NCBI RefSeq assembly: GCF_032854445.1
Contig: NW_027018485.1
Span: forward strand, 1-22,030
Direction: 5' to 3'
Length of the DNA: 22,030 nt
DNA from: Liolophura sinensis
Lineage: Eukaryota > Mollusca > Polyplacophora > Chitonida > Chitonidae
Position 1 is the first letter of the stretch; each line of letters opens with the position of its first letter. The position numbers and the translations under genes were made by a program. The notes under the pieces were generated by a model. The model was given only the letters and a program-made list of their open reading frames with translations. It did no database searches and had not been told where the DNA came from. This document shows, one piece after another, positions 1 through 9,350 of this stretch.

Positions 1-69
1 GGTTCAGTGATCAGTTGTACTTTTTACAGCAGACTGTATCTAGTACATTGTGTTTTTTATGTACGAATG

Positions 70-86
70 GTGTGGTTTTTCTACAC
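70..86 (+). other. Short inverted repeat with T5 loop (reference copy)
   Basis: GTGTGG and CTACAC flank TTTTT and can pair over six positions with one G-T wobble. Most monomers keep it; monomer 21 (gtgggg) and monomer 27 (gtgtgttttt) damage it. Too short to claim a function. Confidence 0.35.
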
Positions 87-148
87 GTAGATAAAGACAT
101 TGAGATTGTCTTGGACTTAGAAGTAAGACAATTGCTGGATGAGTTAAA

Positions 149-161
149 TGGGCTTAGCCCA
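149..161 (+). other. Short dyad TGGGCT-t-AGCCCA (reference copy)
   Basis: A 6+6 dyad around one base. Class changes break it in Q and monomer 5 (gggttt), S (gggatt) and I (ggtttt), so pairing is not being preserved across the array. Confidence 0.35.
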
Positions 162-274
162 AAGATTTGACGACTTCTGGGCTACCGAAGGGCACATAAC
201 GTATAGTTAAAAGTTGAATATAGTAACGACCAGTCGCGATTGTGCATAGTACAGTGTATCCGATTTCAATTAAC

Positions 275-308
275 AAAAAGACCAGGCAAAAATGCAAAAG
301 TGGAAAAA
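275..308 (+). other. Cluster of four A-tracts, possible curved DNA (reference copy)
   Basis: A-runs lie at 275-279, 288-292, 296-299 and 304-308, with centres 13, 7.5 and 8.5 bp apart, about one helical turn on average. The cluster is kept in nearly all monomers; C monomers change one run to aggaaaaaatg. Phased A-tracts bend DNA, and curvature is common in satellites. The spacing is only roughly in phase. Confidence 0.4.
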
Positions 309-333
309 CTGTTCCAGTGCTGCTGGTAAGAGA

Positions 334-352
334 CTAATCCGACGTATTTTGT
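334..352 (+). other. Invariant 19-bp block 1 (reference copy, monomer 1)
   Basis: The block CTAATCCGACGTATTTTGT reads the same in all 40 monomers by eye, including those full of indels. The bases on each side vary between subfamilies (gagacta, gaggcta or aagcta before; cacgag, gacgag or gacaag after). In satellites, a short island of identity inside a diverged monomer can be a protein-binding site, as with the CENP-B box of alpha satellite. This block is not a CENP-B box, and any binding role is inference. Confidence 0.6.
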
Positions 353-419
353 CACGAGAAATCGAATGGTGCAAACCGCGTTGCTCTCCGACCAATACTT
401 TTGGCTGTAGCCACAATTG

Positions 420-429
420 AATGATCATT
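420..429. other. 10-bp perfect palindrome AATGATCATT (reference copy)
   Basis: Present in most monomers; monomers 13, 22 and 39 read aatggacatt instead. It lies 12 bp before the CACGTG site. Possible dyad-binding site, no other support. Confidence 0.35.
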
Positions 430-440
430 GATGTCATAGT

Positions 441-446
441 CACGTG
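441..446. promoter_or_regulatory. CACGTG E-box-like palindrome, subfamily-variable (reference copy)
   Basis: GTCACGTG recurs once per monomer in most classes. In C, E and G and in the tail of monomer 29 it reads CAGGTG; monomer 39 has CATGTG. CACGTG is the core site of many bHLH proteins and, as RTCACRTG, of yeast CDEI. With only eight bases, a role cannot be assigned from sequence. Confidence 0.3.
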
Positions 447-497
447 CCCAGCAACGGCTCTTACTCCATGGAAACCAGGGAAATTTGCAATTTTTTA

Positions 498-516
498 AAC
501 AGCTGCCGATGCCTGG
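498..516 (+). other. Invariant 19-bp block 2 (reference copy, monomer 1)
   Basis: AACAGCTGCCGATGCCTGG is also unchanged in all 40 copies by eye. It begins just after the T-tract whose length does vary, and ends at the C/G polymorphism that separates the two tail types. It contains a CAGCTG palindrome, an E-box form. Its centre is about 164 bp from that of block 1, close to the length wrapped by one nucleosome. Function is unknown. Confidence 0.6.
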
Positions 517-550
517 CCCAATTCCGCATGTATTAGAACCTTATAGACGT

Positions 551-1100
551 GGTTCAGTGATCAGTTGTACTTTTTACAGCAGACTGTATCTAGTACCTTG
601 TGTTTTTTATGTACGAATGGTGTGGTTTTTCTACACGTAGATAAAGACATTGAGATTGTCTTGGACTTAGAAGTAAGACAATTGCTGGGTGAGTTTAATG
701 GGTTTAGCCCAAAGATTTGACGTCTTCTGGGCTACCGAAGGGCACATAACTTATAGTCAAAAGTTGAATATAATAACGACCAGTCGCGATTGTACATAGT
801 ACAGTGTAGCCGATTTCAATTAACAAAAAGACCAGGCAAAAATGCAAAAGTGGAAAAACTGTTCCAGTGCTGCTGGTAAGAGGCTAATCCGACGTATTTT
901 GTGACAAGAAATCGAATGGTGCAAACCGCGTTGCTCTCCGACCAATACTTTTGGCTGTAGCGACAATTGAATGATCATTGATGTCATAGTCACGTGCCCA
1001 ACAACGGCTCTTACTCCATGGAAACCAGGGAAATTTGCAATTTTTTAAACAGCTGCCGATGCCTGGCCCAATTCCGCATCTATTAGAACCTTATAGACGT
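551..1100 (+). repeat. Monomer 2, subfamily Q
   Basis: Markers: gtacctt, cttagaag, gggtgagttt followed by gggtttagccc, aacttatagtca, ataataacg, gtagcc, gtgacaag, cccaacaac and ttatagacgt. Monomer 9 shares every one of these. Confidence 0.96.
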
Positions 1101-1650
1101 GGTTCAGTGATCAGTTGTACTTTTTACAGCAGACTGTATCTAGTACATTGTGTTTTTTATGTACGAATGGTGTGGTTTTTCTACACGTAGATAAAGACAT
1201 TGAGATTGTCTTGGACTTAAAAGTAAGACAATTGCTGGATAAGTTAAATGGGCTTAGCCCAAAGATTTGACGTCTTCTGGGCTACCGAAGGGCACATAAC
1301 GTATAGTTAAAAGTTGAATATAGTAACGACCAGTCGCGATTGTGCATAATACAGTGTATCCGATTTCAATTAACAAAAAGACCAGGCAAAAATGCAAAAG
1401 TGGAAAAACTGTTCCAGTGCTGCTGGTAAGAGGCTAATCCGACGTATTTTGTCACGACAAATCGAATGGTGCAAACCGCGTTGCTCTCCGACCAATACTT
1501 TTGGCTGTAGCGACAATTGAATGATCATTGATGTCATAGTCACGTGCCCAGCAACGGCTCTTACTCCATGGAAACCAGGGAAATTTGGAATTTTCTAAAC
1601 AGCTGCCGATGCCTGGGCCAATTCCGCATCTTTTAGAACCTTATTGATGT
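1101..1650 (+). repeat. Monomer 3, subfamily R
   Basis: Markers: ctggataag, gtgcataat, ttttctaaac, gcctgggcca, gcatcttttag and ttattgatgt. Private changes: gtcacgac and tttggaatttt. Matches monomer 10. Confidence 0.96.
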
Positions 1651-2199
1651 GGGTCAGTGATCAGTTGTACTTTTTACAGCAGACTGTATCTAGTACCTTG
1701 TGTTTTTTATGTACAAATGGTGTGGTTTTTCTACACGTAGATAAAGACATTGAGATTGTCTTGGACTTAAAAGTAAGACAATTGCTGGATGAGTTAAATG
1801 GGATTAGCCCAAAGATTTGACGTCTTCTGGGCTACCGAAGGGCACATAACGTATAGTTAAAAGTTGAATATAGTAACGACCAGTCGCGATTGTACATAGT
1901 ACAGTGTAGCCGATTTCAATTAACAAAAAGACCAGGCAAAAATGCAAAAGTAGAAAAACTGTTCCAGTGCTACTGGTAAGAGGCTAATCCGACGTATTTT
2001 GTCACGAGAAATCGAATGGTGCAAACCGCGTTGCTCTCCGACCAATACTTTTGGCTGTAGCGACAATTGAATGATCATTGATGTCATAGTCACGTGCCCA
2101 GCAACGGCTCTTTCTCCATGGAAACCAGGGAAATATGCAATTTTTTAACAGCTGCCGATGCCTGGCCCAATTCCGCATCTATTAGAACCTTACAAATGT
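1651..2199 (+). repeat. Monomer 4, subfamily S
   Basis: 549 bp. Starts gggtcag; carries gtacaaatgg, gggattagccc, gtacat with gtagcc, and gtgctactgg. The tail has aaatatgcaa and a shortened ttttttaacag, also seen in monomers 13 and 22, and ends ttacaaatgt. The front half matches monomer 11; the tail does not. Confidence 0.95.
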
Positions 2200-2748
2200 G
2201 GTTCAGTGATCAGTTGTACTTTTTACAGCAGACTGTATCTAGTACATTTTGTTTTTTATGTACGAATGGTGTGGTTTTTCTACACGTAGATAAAGACATT
2301 GAGATTGTCTTGGACTTAAAAGTAAGACAATTGCTGGGTGAGTTTAATGGGTTTAGCCCAAAGATTTGACGTCTTCTGGGCTGCCGAAGGGCACATAACG
2401 TATAGTCAAAAGTTGAATATAATAATGACCAGTCGCGATTGTTCATAGTACAGTGTAGCCGATTTCAATTAACAAAAAGACCAGGCAAAAATGCAAAAGT
2501 GGAAAAACTGTTCCAGTGCTGCTGGTAAGAGGCTAATCCGACGTATTTTGTGACGAGAAATCGAATGGTGCAAACCGCGTTGCTCTCCGACCAATACTTT
2601 TGGCTGTAGCCACAATTGAATGATCATTGATGTCAAAGTCACGTGCCCAGCAACGGCTCTTACTCCATGGAAACCAGGGAAATTTGCAATTTTTTAACAG
2701 CTGCCGATGCCTGGCCCAATTCCGCATCTATTAGAACCTTATAGATGT
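2200..2748 (+). repeat. Monomer 5, Q-related singleton
   Basis: 549 bp. Front half resembles Q (gggtgagttt, gggtttagccc, gtagcc). It differs by ctgccgaag, gtatagtca, ataataatgac, gtgacgag and gtcaaagtc. No second copy of this combination is in the window. Confidence 0.95.
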
Positions 2749-3299
2749 GGTTCAGTGATCAGTTGTACTTTTTACAGCAGACTGTATCTAGTACATTGTG
2801 TTTTTTATGTACGAATGGTGTGGTATTTCTACACGTAGATAAAGACATTGAGATTGTCTTGGACTTAAAAGTAAGACAATTGCTGGGTGAGTTAAATGGG
2901 CTTAGCCCAAAGATTTGACGTCTTCTGGGCTACAGAAGGGCACATAACTTATAGTCAAAAGTTGAATATAGTAATGACCAGTCGCGATTGTACATAGTAG
3001 ATTGTATCGGATTTCAAATTAACAAAAAGACCAGGCAAAAATGCAAAAGTGGAAAAACTGTTCCAGTGCTGCTGGTAAGAAGCTAATCCGACGTATTTTG
3101 TGACGAGAAATCGAATGGTGCAAACCGCGTTGCTCTCTGACCAATACTTTTGGCTGTAGCGACAATTGAATGATCATTGATGTCATAGTCACGTGCCCAG
3201 CAACGGCTCTTACTCCATGGAAACCAGGGAAATTTGCAATTTTTTAAACAGCTGCCGATGCCTGGCCCAATTCCGCATGTATTAGAACCTTATAGATGT
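2749..3299 (+). repeat. Monomer 6, K-type (ctacagaag) singleton
   Basis: 551 bp. It carries the K marker set ctacagaag, cttatagtca, agtaatgac, agtagattg and caaatt, which otherwise defines classes D, F and H. Private: ggtatttcta, gtatcgg, gctctctg. It shares the gcatgtattag tail with P. Confidence 0.95.
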
Positions 3300-3850
3300 G
3301 GTTCAGTGATCAGTTGTACTTTTTACAGCAGACTGTATCTAGTACATTGTGTTTTTTATGTACGAATGGTGTGGTTTTTCTACACGTAGATAAAGACATT
3401 GAGATTGTCTTGGACTTAGAAGTAAGACAATTGCTGGATGAGTTAAATGGGCTTAGCCCAAAGATTTGACGACTTCTGGGCTACCGAAGGGCACATAACG
3501 TATAGTTAAAAGTTGAATATAGTAACGACCAGTCGCGATTGTGCATAGTACAGTGTATCCGATTTCAATTAACAAAAAGACCAGGCAAAAATGCAAAAGT
3601 GGAAAAACTGTTCCAGTGCTGCTGGTAAGAGACTAATCCGACGTATTTTGTCACGAGAAATCGAATGGTGCAAACCGCGTTGCTCTCCGACCAATACTTT
3701 TTGGCTGTAGCCACAATTGAATGATCATTGATGTCATAGTCACGTGCCCAGCAACGGCTCTTACTCCATGGAAACCAGGGAAATTTGCAATTTTTTAAAC
3801 AGCTGCCGATGCCTGGCCCAATTCCGCATGTATTAGAACCTTACAGACGT
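3300..3850 (+). repeat. Monomer 7, subfamily P
   Basis: 551 bp. Same as monomer 1 at gacgactt, gagactaat, gtagccaca and gcatgtattag. One extra T makes tactttttggc, and the end reads ttacagacgt. Confidence 0.96.
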
Positions 3851-4400
3851 GGTTCAGTGATCAGTTGTACTTTTTACAGCAGACTCTATCTAGTACCTTG
3901 TGTTTTTTATGTACAAATGGTGTGGTTTTTCTACACGTAGATAAAGACATTGAGATTGTCTTGGACTTAAAAGTAAGACAATTGCTGGATGAGTTAAATG
4001 GGCTTAGCCCAAAGATTTGACGTCTTCTGGGCTACCGAAGGGCACATAACGTATAGTTAAAAGTTGAATATAGTAACGACCAGTCGCGATTGTGCATAGT
4101 ACAGTGTATCCGATTTCAATTAACAAAAAGAGCAGGCAAAAATGCAAAAGTGGAAAAACTGTTCCAGTGCTGCTGGTAAGAGGCTAATCCGACGTATTTT
4201 GTCACGAGAAATCGAATGGTGCAAACCGCGTTGCTGTCCGACCAATACTTTTGGCTGTAGCGACAATTGAATGATCATTGATGTCATAGTGACGTGCCTA
4301 GCAACGGCTCTTACTCCATGGAAACCAGGGAAATTTGCAATTTTTTAAACAGCTGCCGATGCCTGGCCCAATTCCGCATCTATTAGAACCTTATAGATGT
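3851..4400 (+). repeat. Monomer 8, extra monomer between P and Q
   Basis: Markers: gtacctt, gtacaaatgg, gggctt, gtgcat, caatt. Private changes: agactctatc, aagagcagg, gctgtccg and gtgacgtgcctagc, the last altering the bases around the E-box-like site. There is no counterpart between monomers 1 and 2. Confidence 0.95.
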
Positions 4401-4950
4401 GGTTCAGTGATCAGTTGTACTTTTTACAGCAGACTGTATCTAGTACCTTGTGTTTTTTATGTACGAATGGTGTGGTTTTTCTACACGTAGATAAAGACAT
4501 TGAGATTGTCTTGGACTTAGAAGTAAGACAATTGCTGGGTGAGTTTAATGGGTTTAGCCCAAAGATTTGACGTCTTCTGGGCTACCGAAGGGCACATAAC
4601 TTATAGTCAAAAGTTGAATATAATAACGACCAGTCGCGATTGTACATAGTACAGTGTAGCCGATTTCAATTAACAAAAAGACCAGGCAAAAATGCAAAAG
4701 TGGAAAAACTGTTCCAGTGCTGCTGGTAAGAGGCTAATCCGACGTATTTTGTGACAAGAAATCGAATGGTGCAAACCGCGTTGCTCTCCGACCAATACTT
4801 TTGGCTGTAGCGACAATTGAATGATCATTGATGTCATAGTCACGTGCCCAACAACGGCTCTTACTCCATGGAAACCAGGGAAATTTGCAATTTTTTAAAC
4901 AGCTGCCGATGCCTGGCCCAATTCCGCATCTATTAGAACCTTATAGACGT
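4401..4950 (+). repeat. Monomer 9, subfamily Q
   Basis: Nearly identical to monomer 2 by eye across the full length, including gtgacaag, cccaacaac and the ttatagacgt end. Lies exactly 3850 bp downstream of it. Confidence 0.96.
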
Positions 4951-5500
4951 GGTTCAGTGATCAGTTGTACTTTTTACAGCAGACTGTATCTAGTACATTG
5001 TGTTTTTTATGTACGATTGGTGTGGTTTTTCTACACGTAGATAAAGACATTGAGGTTGTCTTGGACTTAAAAGTAAGACAATTGCTGGATAAGTTAAACG
5101 GGCTTAGCCCAAAGATTTGACGTCTTCTGGGCTACCGAAGGGCACATAACGTATAGTTAAAAGTTGAATATAGTAACGACCAGTCACGATTGTGCATAAT
5201 ACAGTGTATCCGATTTCAATTAACAAAAAGACCAGGCAAAAATGCAAAAGTGGAAAAACTGTTCCAGTGCTGCTGGTAAGAGGCTAATCCGACGTATTTT
5301 GTCACGAGAAATCGAATGGTGCAAACCGCGTTGCTCTCCGACCAATACTTTTGGCTGTAGCGACAATTGAATGATCATTGATGTCATAGTCACGTGCCCA
5401 GCAACGGCTCTTACTCCATGGAAACCAGGGAAATTTGCAATTTTCTAAACAGCTGCCGATGCCTGGGCCAATTCCGCATCTTTTAGAACCTTATTGATGT
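4951..5500 (+). repeat. Monomer 10, subfamily R
   Basis: Shares ggataag, gtgcataat, ttttctaaac and ttattgatgt with monomer 3. Private: gtacgattgg, gaggttgtc, aacgggctt, gtcacgatt. Confidence 0.96.
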
Positions 5501-6050
5501 GGGTCAGTGATCAGTTGTACTTTTTACAGCAGACTGTATCTAGTACATTGTGTTTTTTATGTACAAATGGTGTGGTTTTTCTACACGTAGATAAAGACAT
5601 TGAGATTGTCTTGGACTTAAAAGTAAGACAATTGCTGGATGAGTTAAATGGGATTAGCCCAAAGATTTGACGTCTTCTGGGCTACCGAAGGGCACATAAC
5701 GTATAGTTAAAAGTTGAATATAGTAACGACCAGTCGCGATTGTACATAGTACAGTGTAGCCGATTTCAATTAACAAAAAGACCAGGCAAAAATCCAAAAG
5801 TGGAAAAACTGTTCCAGTGCTGCTGGTAAGAGGCTAATCCGACGTATTTTGTCACGAGAAATCGAATGGTGCAAACCGCGTTGCTCTCCGACCAATACTT
5901 TTGGCTGTAGCGACAATTGAATGATCATTGATGTCATAGTCACGTGCCCAACAACGGCTCTTACTCCATGGAAACCAGGGAAATTTGCAATTTTCTAAAC
6001 AGCTGCCGATGCCTGGGCCAATTCCGCATCTTTTAGAACCTTATTGATGT
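5501..6050 (+). repeat. Monomer 11, S front with R-like tail
   Basis: gggtcag start, gggattagccc and gtacat/gtagcc as in monomer 4. The tail has cccaac, ttttctaaac, gcctgggcca and ttattgatgt as in R, so the class changes within the monomer. Private: aatccaaaag. Confidence 0.95.
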
Positions 6051-6600
6051 GCGTCAGTGATCAGTTGTACTTTTTACAGCAGACTGTATCTAGTACCTTG
6101 TGTTTTTTATGTACAAATGGTGTGGTTTTTCTACACGTAGATAAAGACATTGAGATTGTCTTGGACTTAAAAGTAAGGCAATTGCTGGATGAGTTAAATG
6201 GGCTTAGCCCAAAGATTTGACGTCTTCTGGGCTACCGAAGGGCACATAACGTATAGTTAAAAGTTGAATACAGTAACGACCAGTCGCGATTGTGCATAGT
6301 ACAGTGTATCCGATTTCAATTAACAAAAAGACCAGGCAAAAATGCAAAAGTGGAAAAACTGTTCCAGTGCTGCTGGTAAGAGGCTAATCCGACGTATTTT
6401 GTCACGAGAAATCGAATGGTGCAAACCGCGTTGCTCTCCGACCAATACTTTTGGCTGTAGCGACAATTGAATGATCATTGATGTCATAGTCACGTGCCCA
6501 GCAACGGCTCTTACTCCATGGAAACCAGGGAAATTTGCAATTTTCTAAACAGCTGCCGATGCCTGGGCCAATTCCGCATCTTTTAGAACCTTATTGATGT
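6051..6600 (+). repeat. Monomer 12, X-like
   Basis: Starts gcgtcag; has gtacctt, gtacaaatgg, gggctt, gtgcat and caatt, with an R-like tail. Private: aaggcaatt and tacagtaacg. The front half resembles monomer 36. Confidence 0.95.
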
Positions 6601-7149
6601 GGTTCAGTGATCAGTTGTACTTTTTACAGCAGACTGTATCTAGTACCTTGTGTTTTTTATGTACAAATGGTGTGGTTTTTCTACACGTAGATAAAGACAT
6701 TGAGATTGTCTTGGACTTAGAAGTAAGACAATTGCTGGGTGAGTTTAATGGGCTTAGCCCAAAGATTTGACGTCTTCTGGGCTACCGAAGGGCACATAAC
6801 GTATAGTTAAAAGTTGAATATAGTAACGACCAGTCGCGATTGTGCATAGTACAGTGTATCCGATTTCAATTAACAAAAAGACCAGGCAAAAATGCAAAAG
6901 TGGAAAAACTGTTCCAGTGCTGCTGGTAAGAGGCTAATCCGACGTATTTTGTGACGAAAAATCGAATGGTGCAAACCGCGTTGCTCTCCAACCATTACTT
7001 TTGCCTGTAGCCACAATTGAATGGACATTGATGTCATAGTCACGTGCCCAACAACGGCTCTTACTCCATGGAAACCAGGGAAATATGCAATTTTTTAACA
7101 GCTGCCGATGCCTGGCCCAATTCCGCATCTATTAGAACCTTATAGATGT
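6601..7149 (+). repeat. Monomer 13, mixed front with the tail of monomer 22
   Basis: 549 bp. Front: gtacaaatgg, cttagaag, gggtgagttt, gggctt, gtgcat. From gtgacgaaaa onward it matches monomer 22: ctccaaccattac, gtagccaca, aatggacattg, cccaac, aaatatgcaa, ttttttaacag. It precedes a class A monomer, as monomer 22 does. Confidence 0.95.
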
Positions 7150-7699
7150 GGTTCAGTGATCAGTTGTACTTTTTACAGCAGACTGTATCTAGTACCTTGT
7201 GTTTTTTATGTACGAATGGTGTGGTTTTTCTACACGTAGATAAAGACATTGAGATTGTCTTGGACTTAAAAGTGAGACAATTGCTGGATGAGTTAAGTGG
7301 GCTTAGCCCAAAGATTTGACGTCTTCTGGGCTACCGAAGGGCACATAACGTATAGTTAAAAGTTGAATATAGTAACGACCAGTCGCGATTGTGCATAGTA
7401 CAGTGTATCCGATTTCAATTAACAAAAAGACCAGGCAAAATATCAAAAGTGGAAAAACTGTTCCAGTGCTGCTGGTAAGAGGCTAATCCGACGTATTTTG
7501 TGACAAGAAATCGAATGGTGCAAACCGCGTTGGTCTCCGACCAATACTTTTGGCTGTAGCGACAATTGAATGATCATTGATGTCATAGTCACGTGCCCAA
7601 CAACGGCTCTTACTCCATGGAAACCAGGGAAATTTGCAATTTTTTAAACAGCTGCCGATGCCTGGCCCAATTCCGCATCTATTAGAACCTTATAGATGT
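7150..7699 (+). repeat. Monomer 14, class A
   Basis: Markers: aagtgagaca, aagtgggctt, gtgacaag and gttggtctcc, all shared with monomer 23. Private: aaaatatcaaaag (monomer 23 has aaaaattcaaaag at the same place). Confidence 0.96.
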
Positions 7700-8249
7700 G
7701 GTTCAGTGATCAGTTGTACTTTTTACAGCAGACTGTATCTAGTACATTGTGTTTTTTATGTACGAATGGTGTGGTTTTTCTACACGTAGATAAAGACATT
7801 GAGATTGTCTTGGACTTAAAAGTAAGACAATTGCTGGATGAGTTAAATGGGCTTAGCCCAAAGATTTGACGTCTTCTGGGCTACCGAAGGGCACATAACG
7901 TATAGTTAAAAGTTGAATATAGTAACGACCAGTCGCGATTGTACATAGTACAGTGTATCCGATTTCAATTAACAAAAAGACCAGGCAAAAATGCAAAAGT
8001 GGAAAAACTGTTCCAGTGCTGCTGGTAAGAGGCTAATCCGACGTATTTTGTCACGAGAAATCGAATGGTGCAAACCGCGTTGCTCTCCGACCAATACTTT
8101 TGGCTGTAGCGACAATTGAATGATCATTGATGTCATAGTCACGTGCCCAACAACGGCTCTTACTCCATGGAAACCAGGGAAATTTGCAATTTTTTAAACA
8201 GCTGCCGATGCCTGGCCCAATTCCGCATCTATTAGAACCTTATAGATGT
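7700..8249 (+). repeat. Monomer 15, class B
   Basis: Close to the overall consensus: gtacatt, gtacgaatgg, gggctt, ctaccgaag, gtacat, gtatcc, caatt, gtcacgag, cccaacaac. Counterpart of monomer 24. Confidence 0.95.
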
Positions 8250-8799
8250 GGTTCAGTGATCAGTTGTACTTTTTACAGCAGACTGTATCTAGTACATTGT
8301 GTTTTTTATGTACGAATGGTGTGGTTTTTCTACACGTAGATAAAGACATTGAGATTGTCTTGGACTTAAAAGTAAGACAATTGCTGGATGAGTTAAATGG
8401 GCTTAGCCCAAAGATTTGACGTCTTCTGGGCTACCGAAGGACACATAACGTATAGTTAAAAGTTGAATATAGTAACGACCAGTCGCGATTGTACATAGTA
8501 CAGTGTATCCGATTTCAATTAACAAAAAGACCAGGAAAAAATGCAAAAGTGGAAAAACTGTTCCAATGCTGCTGGTAAGAGGCTAATCCGACGTATTTTG
8601 TCACGAGAAATCGAATGGTGCAAACCGCGTTGCTCTCCGACCAATACTTTTGGCTGTAGCGACAATTGAATGATCATTGATGTCACAGTCAGGTGCCCAG
8701 CAACGGCTCTTACTCCATGGAAACCAGGGAAATTTGCAATTTTTTAAACAGCTGCCGATGCCTGGGCCAATTCCGCATCTTTTAGAACCTTATTGATGT
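8250..8799 (+). repeat. Monomer 16, class C
   Basis: Distinctive markers ggacacat, aggaaaaaatg, ccaatgctg and gtcacagtcaggtg, shared with monomer 25. Tail gcctgggcca, ttttag, ttattgatgt. Confidence 0.96.
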
Positions 8800-9350
8800 G
8801 GTTCAGTGATCAGTTGTTCTTTTTACAGCAGACTGTATCTAGTACATTGTGTTTTTTATGTACAAATGGTGTGGTTTTTCTACACGTAGATAAAGACATT
8901 GAGATTGTCTTGGACTTAAAAGTAAGACAATTGCTGGATGAGTTAAATGGGCTTAGCCCAAAGATTTGACGTCTTCTGGGCTACAGAAGGGCACATAACT
9001 TACAGTCAAAAGTTGAATATAGTAATGACCAGTCGTGATTGTACATAGTAGATTGTATCCGATTTCAAATTAACAAAAAGACCAGGCAAAAATGCAAAAG
9101 TGGAAAAACTGTTCCAGTGCTGCTGGTAAAAGGCTAATCCGACGTATTTTGTCACGAGAAATCGAATGGTGCAAACCGCGTTGCTCTCCGACCAATACTT
9201 TTGGCTGTAGCGACAATTGAATGATCATTGATGTCATAGTCACGTGCCCAGCAACGGCTCTTACTCCATGGAAACCAGGGAAATTTGCAATTTTTTAAAC
9301 AGCTGCCGATGCCTGGCCCAATTCCGCATCTATTAGAACCTTATAGATGT
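8800..9350 (+). repeat. Monomer 17, class D (K-type)
   Basis: 551 bp. Markers: gttgttctt, gtacaaatgg, ctacagaag, cttacagtca, gtcgtgatt, agtagattg, caaatt, gtaaaagg. Same class as monomers 26 and 30. Confidence 0.96.

Larger units (their letters stand above)
21..325 (+). other. Cryptic exon-like interval per monomer (reference copy)
   Basis: A pyrimidine run ending in tttttacag (21-29) looks like a 3' splice site, and gctg followed by gtaaga (from 326) looks like a 5' splice site, enclosing about 296 nt. Classes D, F (gtaaaa) and some H copies (gtagga) weaken the donor. The enclosed interval has in-frame stops and is not evidently coding. This matters only if the array is transcribed in this direction. 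Confidence 0.2.
1..550 (+). repeat. Monomer 1, subfamily P
   Basis: 550 bp, used here as the reference for offsets. Markers: gacgactt where nearly all others have gacgtctt, gagactaat, gtagccacaattg, gcatgtattag and a tail ending ttatagacgt. Its closest relative in the window is monomer 7. Confidence 0.96.
1..2199 (+). repeat. Higher-order block P-Q-R-S, first copy (monomers 1-4)
   Basis: These four monomers reappear in the same order as monomers 7, 9, 10 and 11. Private markers are shared: gacgactt, gagactaat and gcatgtattag in P; gggtgagttt with gggttt and gtgacaag in Q; ggataag and gtgcataat in R; gggattagccc in S. Q, R and S each recur at exactly 3850 bp, whereas P recurs at 3299 bp because the second copy carries one extra monomer. 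Confidence 0.85.
3300..6050 (+). repeat. Higher-order block P-(8)-Q-R-S, second copy (monomers 7-11)
   Basis: Second occurrence of the left block, with monomer 8 (3851-4400) lying between P and Q. The last member, monomer 11, matches S in its front half (gggatt, gtacat, gtagcc). Its tail is R-like (ttttctaaac, gcctgggcca, ttattgatgt), whereas monomer 4 has the other tail (tattag, ttacaaatgt). The S copies therefore differ by a switch inside the monomer. Confidence 0.8.

Noticed and set aside
43-64. Hairpin GTACAT...ATGTAC with 10-nt loop
   Set aside because: Six-pair stem broken by the common att/ctt variant and by gtagaa in class I, so not maintained.
134-166. Hammerhead-ribozyme-like stretch (ctggatgag followed by a short dyad and caaaga)
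   Set aside because: The core CTGANGA is interrupted by an extra G, the GAAA segment is absent, and the dyad is broken in several subfamilies.
2533-2727. Recurrent 64-codon minus-strand frame starting MRNWARH (also 6934-7128, 12439-12633; similar 18515-18712)
   Set aside because: It recurs because the DNA repeats. Most monomers break it through T-tract length or point changes, differences between copies do not favour silent sites, and no family is recognisable.
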